This document shows, one piece after another, positions 14,703 to 20,130 of a DNA stretch of 20,130 nt; position 1 is the stretch's first letter; each line of letters begins with the position of its first letter. A model generated the notes under the pieces. That model saw only the letters and a program-made list of their open reading frames with translations. It was not told the origin of the DNA and did no database searches. The DNA is taken from positions 1 to 20,130 of the forward strand of contig JAHWJN010000005.1 in assembly GCA_019348395.1 (NCBI GenBank), written 5' to 3'. Made by a program: the position numbers and the translations under genes. Source of the stretch: Chloroflexota bacterium. Lineage in GTDB: Bacteria; Chloroflexota; Limnocylindria; QHBO01.

Positions 14703-15686
14703 ATGCGAGCCTCCCGTCTCGTGCAGCTGCTCCTGCTCCTCCAGGCCCGCGGAAAGATGACCGCCGGCATGCTGGCACGCGAGCTCGAGGTCTCCGAGCG
14801 GACGGTCCATCGTGACGTCGATGCACTGAGCGCGGCCGGAGTCCCGATCTACGCCGAGCGCGGGCCGCATGGCGGCATCCAGCTGGTGGATGGCTACCGG
14901 ACGCGGCTCACCGGCCTCACGGCCGAGGAGGCCGAAGCGCTGTTCCTCTCCGGCCTGCCCGGGCCGGCCGCCGAGCTCGGGCTCGGGACCGTGGTCGCGG
15001 CCGCGAGGCTCAAGGTGCTCGCCGCGCTCCCCGCCGAGCTCCGGGCGCGCGCCTCGCGCCTCGTGGAGCGGTTCCATCTCGACGCTTCCGGCTGGTTCCA
15101 CGATGCCGACCGGGTCCCTCACCTCGCCCCACTGGCCGACGCGGTGTGGGAGGGACGGCGAGTGGAGGTGCGCTACCGGCGGGATGGCGGCGAGGTCGAG
15201 CGGACGATCGATCCGCTGGGCATCGTGCTGAAGGCAGGCGTCTGGTACCTGGTGGCGGGCGTGGACGGCAGCATCCGCACCTATCGTGTCGCCCGGATCT
15301 CTGCGGTGCGGGTCACCGACCAGCCGGCGGCGCGACCGTCGGACTTCGAGCTGTCTGCCCACTGGGCGGCCTCGACCGAGGCCTACGAGCGGGAAACGCC
15401 ACGGATCACGGTCACGTTGCGCATCGCCCCCGACGCGACCGGCCTGCTCTCTGACCTGGTCGGAACGCGCGCCGTCGGCGCGGCGGAGGTGATCGAGACC
15501 GATGACCCGGACGGCTGGCACCACGTGCGTCTGGCCGTCGACTGGCCGGACGAGGCGCCCGGGCGCCTGCTCGCCGCCGGAGACCGCATCGAGGTCCTGG
15601 ACCCGCCGGCCGTTCGAGAACGGATGCGCGAGCTCGCCGAGTCCGCGCTTCGCCGCTACGCCCGGGCGCCGGCTCCCCATCGCTAG
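14703..15686 (+). CDS. WYL-domain transcriptional regulator (YafY-like)
   Basis: The 327-aa DNA-binding regulator has an N-terminal winged helix-turn-helix (about 1-60, with LARELEVSERTVHRDVDAL as the HTH and GGIQLVDGYR as the wing). A WYL domain follows (about 140-205, WYLVAG at 181-186), and a C-terminal WCX domain (about 235-315). WYL domains are thought to bind nucleic acids or nucleotides, and such regulators control DNA-damage, phage-defence and metabolic genes in other bacteria. The target here is unknown; the nearest genes are the hydrolase upstream and the convergent DUF4112 gene. Its stop codon shares the CTAG at 15683-15686 with that gene's stop. Confidence 0.93.
   Translation: MRASRLVQLLLLLQARGKMTAGMLARELEVSERTVHRDVDALSAAGVPIYAERGPHGGIQLVDGYRTRLTGLTAEEAEALFLSGLPGPAAELGLGTVVAAARLKVLAALPAELRARASRLVERFHLDASGWFHDADRVPHLAPLADAVWEGRRVEVRYRRDGGEVERTIDPLGIVLKAGVWYLVAGVDGSIRTYRVARISAVRVTDQPAARPSDFELSAHWAASTEAYERETPRITVTLRIAPDATGLLSDLVGTRAVGAAEVIETDDPDGWHHVRLAVDWPDEAPGRLLAAGDRIEVLDPPAVRERMRELAESALRRYARAPAPHR
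15683..15686. other. CTAG shared by two convergent stop codons
   Basis: The WYL gene ends in TAG (15684-15686) and the DUF4112 gene in TAG (complement of 15683-15685), leaving no intergenic DNA for a terminator. Confidence 0.9.
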
Positions 15687-16162
15687 CCGAACAGACCGAT
15701 CACCGCGGCGATCACGCTGACGATCAGCCACCCGATGGCGAGCAGCAGCAGCGCCACCACGACGACGAGCGCGAGCACCACGAGCCAGTCGCTGCGCGTC
15801 GAGGCGTCCGGCCGCTCGAGGTGGCGCCGGATGAGACGCAGGTTCCGATCATTCACCTTGAACCACAGGTCGAAGGCGTCGCCCACAAGCGGGATGGCGC
15901 CGACAACCAGATCAACGGCCGCGTTGACCAGCATGCGCACCACCACGATGCGCGGCAGGCCCATGCGCGACCCGCGCCAGACGACGATGAGGCTCATGAC
16001 GCCGCCGAACAGGTCGCCGACCACGGGCATGAAGCCGACGAGCGCGTCGATGCCGAAGCGACGGCCCCCGGTGCCGGGCACCGGGATGCTGTTGTCGAGC
16101 AGCCATGCAAGGAACTCGATCTCGCCCAGGGCACGGGAGCGGTCGGTCGGTTCGCGGCTCAC
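15683..16162 (-). CDS. DUF4112-family membrane protein
   Basis: The product is about 159 aa. Residues 15-115 match the DUF4112 pattern: LLDNSIPVPGTGGRRFGID, then DALVGFMPVVGDLFGG and AIPLVGDAFDLWFKVNDRN, where two 'P.VGD' turns flank hydrophobic helices. A long C-terminal transmembrane segment lies at about 127-158. Function unknown. The start is uncertain: GTG 16162 is used here, and GTG 16180 is also in frame; neither has a convincing Shine-Dalgarno or -10 box. The stop overlaps the WYL-gene stop by 3 bases within CTAG. Confidence 0.82.
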   Translation of the reverse strand: MSREPTDRSRALGEIEFLAWLLDNSIPVPGTGGRRFGIDALVGFMPVVGDLFGGVMSLIVVWRGSRMGLPRIVVVRMLVNAAVDLVVGAIPLVGDAFDLWFKVNDRNLRLIRRHLERPDASTRSDWLVVLALVVVVALLLLAIGWLIVSVIAAVIGLFG

Positions 16163-16247
16163 GGTCGGCCGGCAGTGCACGAGCGATGCCGTCAAATGAC
16201 GTAGCACGGTCCCGCCATTCGGCCATGGCCGCAGCAGCCCGGGAGCA

Positions 16248-16252
16248 GGGAG
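16248..16252 (+). promoter_or_regulatory. Shine-Dalgarno of the four-helix membrane protein gene
   Basis: GGGAG, 9 nt before the ATG at 16262. A GAGACT at 16250-16255 would also sit 6 nt from the ATG, so leaderless expression cannot be excluded. Confidence 0.35.
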
Positions 16253-16261
16253 ACTTGCGAC

Positions 16262-16708
16262 ATGAACGCCGTCTCGACCGCCGCCCATGCCCTTCCGGCC
16301 ACGCCCATCGCCCGCATTCCGCTCCTCGGCGCGCTTCGTGGACTGCTCGTCAGCCAGGCCGTCCTCACCCTCGGACTGGCCATCTTCCTCAGCCTGGTGG
16401 CCGCGGGACTGCGTGACGCCCTCGGCGGCGACGCCGGGCGCGCGGCGGAGACGTCGGTGCGATTCGCCGCCGGCGCCGCGTTCCTCTTCGCGGTCTTCGC
16501 CGCCATCGCCGCCCGGGGCGCGCGCCGCCGTCGTCGCTGGTCGTGGACCATGGCAGCGGTGCTGCAGCTCGTCCTGGCGATCGGCACATCGGTCGCCGTG
16601 ATGCTGGTCGAGTGGCACCCCATCTACCTGTTCGGCTTTGCCCTTGCCGGGATCACCATGGTGGTCCTGTCCACCGGCGTCGTCCGACGCGCGCTCCACC
16701 AGGTCTGA
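16262..16708 (+). CDS. Four-helix integral membrane protein of unknown function
   Basis: The 148-aa product shows four hydrophobic segments at about 26-49, 67-87, 94-116 and 121-142. A basic loop (ARRRRR, about 86-92) between the second and third would face the cytoplasm. No catalytic or binding motif is visible. The family is not recognised. It is divergent from the DUF4112 gene across 99 nt and is followed after 51 nt by the DUF72 gene, which has its own -10 box. Confidence 0.75.
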   Translation: MNAVSTAAHALPATPIARIPLLGALRGLLVSQAVLTLGLAIFLSLVAAGLRDALGGDAGRAAETSVRFAAGAAFLFAVFAAIAARGARRRRRWSWTMAAVLQLVLAIGTSVAVMLVEWHPIYLFGFALAGITMVVLSTGVVRRALHQV

Positions 16709-16746
16709 TCGGCTCAAACGCGACAGGACCTGTCGGGTACGCGCCG

Positions 16747-16752
16747 TAGACT
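16747..16752 (+). promoter_or_regulatory. Predicted -10 box of the DUF72 gene (leaderless)
   Basis: TAGACT, 7 nt before the ATG at 16760. Confidence 0.5.
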
Positions 16753-16759
16753 GCGGCGC

Positions 16760-17773
16760 ATGCCGGAGCTCAGCGTCCACGACCCCGGACCGGACGTGGC
16801 CGGACGCCGCGGGGAGGAACACGCAGCGGCCGCGCGCGAACCGTTGCGCGTCGGTGACGCGACCGTCCGCATCGGCACCGCCTCCTGGACCGATCCGACG
16901 ATGACCGCGCCCGGCGTCTTCTACCCGCCGGATGCCGGGACGGCCGAGGAGCGGCTCCACTACTACGCCAGCCAGTTCCCCATCGTCGAGGTGGACGCCA
17001 CCTACTACGCACTGCCGGCACGCCGCACCGCAGAGCTCTGGCTCGAGCGGACGCCACCCGACTTCACCTTCGACATCAAGGCCCACGCGCTGATGACGGG
17101 GCAGCCGTCGGAGGTGAAGCGCCTGCCGCAGGATCTTCGCGAGGCGCTGCCCGCGGATCTCCTCGACCAGAAGCGCGTCTACGCGCGCGACCTGCCCCGT
17201 GACATCGAAGACGAGATCTGGTCGCGGTTTCTGGATGTGCTCGAGCCGCTGCGGAGCTCCGGCAAGCTCGGCGCGCTCTTCCTTCAGTACCCGCGCTGGT
17301 TCTTCCCGACCTCGGAATCTCGCGAGGAGATCCTGCGGGCGCGCGACCGAGTCGGGGACCTGCCCTTCGCCGTCGAGCTGCGCCACGCCTCCTGGTTCAA
17401 CGACAAGAACCGCGAGCGGACGATGCGGTTCCTGGCCGATCACTCGATCCCGTTCGTCATGGTCGACGCGCCGCCCGGCACGAAGTCGTCGGTCCCGCCG
17501 GTGACCCTGGTCAGCTCACCAAAGCTCGCGGTGGTTCGCTTCCATGGCCGGCGCAGCGAGACGTGGGAGCAGCGCGGGATCCCGGTGGTCGAGCGGTTCC
17601 GGTACCTCTACGACGAGTCCGAGCTGGGCGAATGGGTTCCCCGGATTCGGGAGGCGGCAGCGAGTGCACCGGAGGTCCACGTGCTCATGAACAACTGCTA
17701 TGCGAACTACGGCACGACGAACGCCCGGGAGATCGCCGACCTGCTCGCCGCGGACCTGCCGCACGCCGGGTGA
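16760..17773 (+). CDS. DUF72 (YecE-like) TIM-barrel protein
   Basis: The 337-aa product is a clear DUF72 protein: VRIGTASWTDP (36-46), FYPP, HYYASQFPIVEVDATYYALP in the first third, FTFDIKAHALMTG, LGALFLQYPRWF, FAVELRHASWF and LMNNCYANYGTTNA near the C-terminus. The family adopts a TIM barrel and has been linked to Fe-S or nuclease-like roles without a settled activity. An acidic, disordered extension of about 30 residues precedes the fold, unlike E. coli YecE. The ATG at 16760 is supported by TAGACT 7 nt upstream. Its downstream neighbour starts 18 nt after the stop. Confidence 0.92.
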   Translation: MPELSVHDPGPDVAGRRGEEHAAAAREPLRVGDATVRIGTASWTDPTMTAPGVFYPPDAGTAEERLHYYASQFPIVEVDATYYALPARRTAELWLERTPPDFTFDIKAHALMTGQPSEVKRLPQDLREALPADLLDQKRVYARDLPRDIEDEIWSRFLDVLEPLRSSGKLGALFLQYPRWFFPTSESREEILRARDRVGDLPFAVELRHASWFNDKNRERTMRFLADHSIPFVMVDAPPGTKSSVPPVTLVSSPKLAVVRFHGRRSETWEQRGIPVVERFRYLYDESELGEWVPRIREAAASAPEVHVLMNNCYANYGTTNAREIADLLAADLPHAG

Positions 17774-17778
17774 ACCGC

Positions 17779-17784
17779 TAGGCT
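17779..17784 (+). promoter_or_regulatory. Predicted -10 box of the SH3 lipoprotein gene (leaderless)
   Basis: TAGGCT, 7 nt before the GTG at 17792. The GGAGGG between box and start is too close (1 nt) to act as a normal Shine-Dalgarno, favouring the leaderless reading. Confidence 0.5.
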
Positions 17785-17791
17785 GGAGGGC

Positions 17792-18613
17792 GTGACGGTC
17801 CCGCGCCGGCCGCTGGCGGCCCTCCTGATCCTCGCCGCCCTGGCGGCCGGCTGCACGTTCCCGCCGCTCGCAACTCCGACACCCACTCTCTCGCCCAGGC
17901 CGACGCCCTCCCCATCCCCGACCCCCTCTCCCACGCCGACCCCGACCGCGGCTCCGGAGCCGACCCCCGACCTCGGCGACGTGCCGATCTTCTCCGGCGG
18001 CGAGATCGTCGCCACCGCGATCGACGGGCTCCGCGTCCGCCAGCGACCCGGCCTGAGCAGCGTCGTGGTGGCCGGCCTGCTGCCGGTGGCCACGGAGCTG
18101 GAGGTGCGCATGGGCCCCATACCCCTGGACAGCGTCGGCTGGTACCTGGTCGCCGACGCCGACCCGGACGAGCCGGCGTTCACCGAGGGCTGGATCGCCG
18201 CGGGCTACGAGCCCGATGCGTTCCTGCGAGCAACCGGACGCAGCGCCGACGACAGTCCGGTGGTCGCCGTGCACGCGCTCACCGGCGACGCCCAGTACGG
18301 TCCGATCGACATCGCGGACGAGCACCACGCCATCCGGTGGGTGGCGGTCGACCCTGCGCGCATGCGGTGCACCTTCTCCGTGATGCTGGCGCCGGCCGAC
18401 GGCGAGCCGATCCAGGCGATCCGGGCCACAATCGGCAACGACCTGGTGCCCGGGACGCTCCAGCCCACGTTCTTCGCCGCCCGTCCGGAGATTCGTGGCC
18501 AGGTGTTCCTCACCGTCCAGAGCAACTGCGCCTGGAGCCTGCTGGTGACCCGGGTACCGCCGCCGGACGAGGACCCTTCCCCCACCCCGACGACCACGCC
18601 CGAGGACGACTAG
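17792..18613 (+). CDS. Lipoprotein with Pro/Thr/Ser stalk and bacterial SH3 domain
   Basis: The 273-aa product has a signal peptide ending in the lipobox LAAGC (C21), so it should be lipid-anchored outside the membrane. Residues 28-59 are a PTPSPSP-type low-complexity stalk. An SH3b-like domain follows at about 72-140 (GLRVRQRPGLSS, then GWYLVAD and EGWIAAGY), a fold often used to bind cell-wall peptide or glycan. Residues 150-258 form a second, unrecognised beta-rich region with two Cys (near 190 and 248). A second short Pro/Thr tail ends the protein. Partner and function unknown. The GTG start is supported by the -10 box. Its stop shares CTAG (18610-18613) with the convergent nuclease gene. 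Confidence 0.87.
   Translation: MTVPRRPLAALLILAALAAGCTFPPLATPTPTLSPRPTPSPSPTPSPTPTPTAAPEPTPDLGDVPIFSGGEIVATAIDGLRVRQRPGLSSVVVAGLLPVATELEVRMGPIPLDSVGWYLVADADPDEPAFTEGWIAAGYEPDAFLRATGRSADDSPVVAVHALTGDAQYGPIDIADEHHAIRWVAVDPARMRCTFSVMLAPADGEPIQAIRATIGNDLVPGTLQPTFFAARPEIRGQVFLTVQSNCAWSLLVTRVPPPDEDPSPTPTTTPEDD
18610..18613. other. CTAG shared by two convergent stop codons
   Basis: The plus-strand lipoprotein ends in TAG (18611-18613) and the minus-strand nuclease in TAG (complement of 18610-18612). The same arrangement occurs at 15683-15686. Confidence 0.9.
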
Positions 18614-19164
18614 CCGGGGCCGCAGGCGCCCCACAGCCCGGCGTCCGCATCGCGCGCGCGCCGCTCGGCGTCGGCGAGCCGACCGTCCAGTGAGGTGTCC
18701 GGCGGGTACGAGCGCGCATGGGCCGCGCCTTCGGCCACCAGCAGCTCGCCGACGTGCCGCCACTCACCGTCGATCTCCACCCGGGCGTGGCGCAGCAGGC
18801 GGTCGAAGCGATCGCGGTCGGAACGGTCTCGCTCCATCCGCAGCTGTCGACCGGCCACCAGCTCGACGTGCCGGTGCCGCGCCTCGGGACCGAAGCAGTC
18901 GGCCGCGCGTCCGCCGTCCGTCGACTCGAGCTCCGGCGCGTCGATACCGACGTACCGCACCCGTTCCACGCGACCGTCGATCTCGACCAGGACGGTGTCG
19001 CCGTCGACGATCCGCACGACCGTGACGAGCTCGGAGGCATCCGCCGGTGCCGCGTCCGGGGCAGCGGTCGGCATCGCGACCGCGGCCACGAGCACGGCGG
19101 CGAGGAGGAGCACGCCGACGATTCCGGCCAGGCGTGCCGGGGAGGCCGTTACGCGACGCGTCAT
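18610..19164 (-). CDS. Membrane-anchored thermonuclease (SNase-like)
   Basis: The 184-aa product has an N-terminal hydrophobic segment (about 12-33), an Ala/Pro linker and a staphylococcal-nuclease domain. Catalytic positions are kept: VDGDTV (D54, D56), R70, IDAPE (D75, E78) and DRFDRLL (R122). It should cleave DNA and RNA outside the cell membrane with Ca2+, for nutrient recovery or DNA uptake/defence. Two Cys (C90, C181) may form a disulfide. The ATG overlaps the stop of the upstream phosphatase gene as ATGA (19161-19164), with no Shine-Dalgarno, so the two are translationally coupled. Confidence 0.93.
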   Translation of the reverse strand: MTRRVTASPARLAGIVGVLLLAAVLVAAVAMPTAAPDAAPADASELVTVVRIVDGDTVLVEIDGRVERVRYVGIDAPELESTDGGRAADCFGPEARHRHVELVAGRQLRMERDRSDRDRFDRLLRHARVEIDGEWRHVGELLVAEGAAHARSYPPDTSLDGRLADAERRARDADAGLWGACGPG

Positions 19165-19715
19165 CCGGCGAAATCGTGGACGAACCGGAGCTGCTCCTCG
19201 GTCTCCACCGCCGTCGGGTGCCGGATCCGGCGGACCTCGGCGATCGCGGCGTCGGCCGGCCAGCCCGCGCGGACGAGCGCACACGCGGCCACCGTTCCGG
19301 TTCGGCCGACGCCGCCCATGCATGCCACGGCCACGTCGCCGTCGGAGCGTGCCGCGTCGACCCAGTCGAGCATCGCCGTCATCTGCACGGCAGATCGGGG
19401 CGCCGATCCGTCGGGCAGCCGGCGCCGCGCGACCTCGATACCGTGCTGGAGGGCTCGTTCGACGATGTTCGGATCCCCCCACCGGGCCAGCTCACCGTCC
19501 TCCACCAGCAGCAGCAGCCGCTCCACACCGAGCGCCGTCAGCCTGCCCAGATCTCTCTCCAGCTCGCGGCGGTACACGCGCCCGGGGTACCGGAGTGACG
19601 GGCCGCGCTTGCCGGGCAGGAACGTCATGCCGAGGCGCCCGGCGCGCCCGTCGCCGAAGGCGCCAGGATCGATCCAGTCGACCCGCAGCGGTGGGTCGGG
19701 GGCCTCGACGCTCAT
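19161..19715 (-). CDS. Dual-specificity-type protein phosphatase (CDKN3-like)
   Basis: The 184-aa cysteine phosphatase has the P-loop VACMGGVGRTGT with nucleophile C132 and R138 (CX5R), followed by AACALVRAG, AIAEVRRIR and ETEEQLRFVHDF, the typical C-terminal pattern of bacterial CDKN3-like phosphatases. The His that normally precedes the Cys (HCX5R) is Ala here. A candidate general acid is D74 in VEDGEL. Substrates may be phosphoproteins or phosphoinositide-like molecules; none can be told. The ATG at 19715 follows the DUF3090 stop by 1 nt (TGAGATG) and the end overlaps the nuclease gene. Confidence 0.9.
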   Translation of the reverse strand: MSVEAPDPPLRVDWIDPGAFGDGRAGRLGMTFLPGKRGPSLRYPGRVYRRELERDLGRLTALGVERLLLLVEDGELARWGDPNIVERALQHGIEVARRRLPDGSAPRSAVQMTAMLDWVDAARSDGDVAVACMGGVGRTGTVAACALVRAGWPADAAIAEVRRIRHPTAVETEEQLRFVHDFAG

Positions 19716-19716
19716 C

Positions 19717-20130
19717 TCAGTTGAAGTGGCCGTTCCCCCGCGGGCAGAAGTGACCCTGCGGATCGAGCGGCTGGCCACAGAAGGGACACGCCGGGCGGCC
19801 GCTCGCCACCAGTGCCTCGGCTCGCCTGACGAAGCCGCGAGCACGCGCCGGATCGATGCGGACCCGCAGCAGGTCGGGGCCGTCCTCCGCCTCGTCCGGC
19901 AGCTCGACATACTCACCATCCTCGGTCGGGGTCTGCGCCTCGATCACGATCGCCTCCGCTCCGGGATCCCAGGCCAGCGCCATGGCACCGACGCGGAAGA
20001 GCTCCACGACCGGCTCTTCGAGCCCACCCTCGTCCGCTGGCGGAGGCTCGTCGGGCGCCTCGACCGCATCGAGCAGGTCATCGAGTCGCTCCGCCAGCGC
20101 CGCCACCTGGACCTTCTCGAGCCCGACGCT
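19717..20130 (-). CDS. DUF3090-family protein (5' end outside the window)
   Basis: The C-terminal 137 residues are present; the gene continues past the window edge (SVGLEKVQVAALAERL is the first visible stretch, in frame to the last base). The family pattern is clear: ALAERLDDLLD, VVELFRVGAMALAWDP, DLLRVRIDPARARGF, and a C-terminal CPFCGQPLDPQGHFCPR zinc-binding-like end. The internal GTG at 20106 is not the real start. In actinobacteria DUF3090 usually sits beside a histidine phosphatase and an SCO1664-type protein; its function is unknown. Here a cysteine phosphatase gene follows after 1 nt. Confidence 0.9.
   Translation of the reverse strand, partial: SVGLEKVQVAALAERLDDLLDAVEAPDEPPPADEGGLEEPVVELFRVGAMALAWDPGAEAIVIEAQTPTEDGEYVELPDEAEDGPDLLRVRIDPARARGFVRRAEALVASGRPACPFCGQPLDPQGHFCPRGNGHFN

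Noticed and set aside
17877..17970. A DNA repeat or CRISPR-like array
   Set aside because: The repetitive bases encode the Pro/Thr/Ser stalk of the lipoprotein; there are no spaced identical repeats.
1..20130. Mobile element, prophage, toxin-antitoxin or defence island
   Set aside because: No transposase, integrase, inverted-repeat pair or toxin-antitoxin gene pair was seen; composition and gene style look uniform along the window.

Overview
This is a compact, very GC-rich bacterial chromosomal window with 24 protein-coding genes, almost no intergenic DNA, and no mobile element, rRNA, tRNA or CRISPR array that I could see. The gene content (DUF3090 protein, DUF4112 protein, a membrane-anchored sulfite-oxidase-like enzyme, a WYL regulator, the paaABCD oxygenase genes and a threonyl-tRNA synthetase without its TGS domain) and the many apparently leaderless genes fit a soil or freshwater Chloroflexota (Limnocylindria/Ellin6529-like) or a related actinobacterium-like lineage. 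That placement is an inference, not a proof.

Layout. Positions 118-6160 are all on the minus strand. In transcription order they encode a diacylglycerol/lipid kinase, a PRC-barrel-like protein, the tightly coupled phenylacetyl-CoA epoxidase genes paaA-paaB-paaC-paaD, thrS and a VOC/glyoxalase-fold protein. Positions 6213-8390 (plus) hold an SGNH hydrolase and a secreted protein that appears to combine a caspase-like fold with an RlpA/expansin-like double-psi barrel. Positions 8397-12006 (minus) hold a sulfite-oxidase-like molybdoenzyme with N-terminal membrane helices, followed by a BcsA-like family-2 glycosyltransferase with a C-terminal PilZ (c-di-GMP-binding) domain. From 12097 to 18613 the strands alternate: a stand-alone receiver-domain protein, threonine aldolase, MsrB, a small alpha/beta hydrolase, a WYL regulator, a DUF4112 protein, a four-helix membrane protein, a DUF72 (YecE) protein and an SH3-domain lipoprotein. 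Positions 18610-20130 (minus) are a coupled trio: DUF3090 protein (cut by the window edge), a dual-specificity-type phosphatase and a membrane-anchored thermonuclease.

How the parts work together. The paa genes encode the oxygenase core of aerobic phenylacetate breakdown, but the reductase gene paaE and the CoA-ligase gene paaK are not in the window. Several genes act at or outside the membrane (GT2-PilZ, the molybdoenzyme, SGNH hydrolase, caspase/RlpA-like protein, SH3 lipoprotein, thermonuclease), suggesting an envelope and exopolysaccharide theme without a single clear pathway.

Regulation. The strongest non-coding signal is a TAnnnT hexamer placed 6-7 nt before the start codon of at least ten genes. 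This is the architecture of leaderless transcription, where the -10 box lies against the start codon. Genes without such a box are either coupled to the gene upstream (GTGA/ATGA overlaps in paa and in the phosphatase/nuclease pair) or carry a Shine-Dalgarno sequence.
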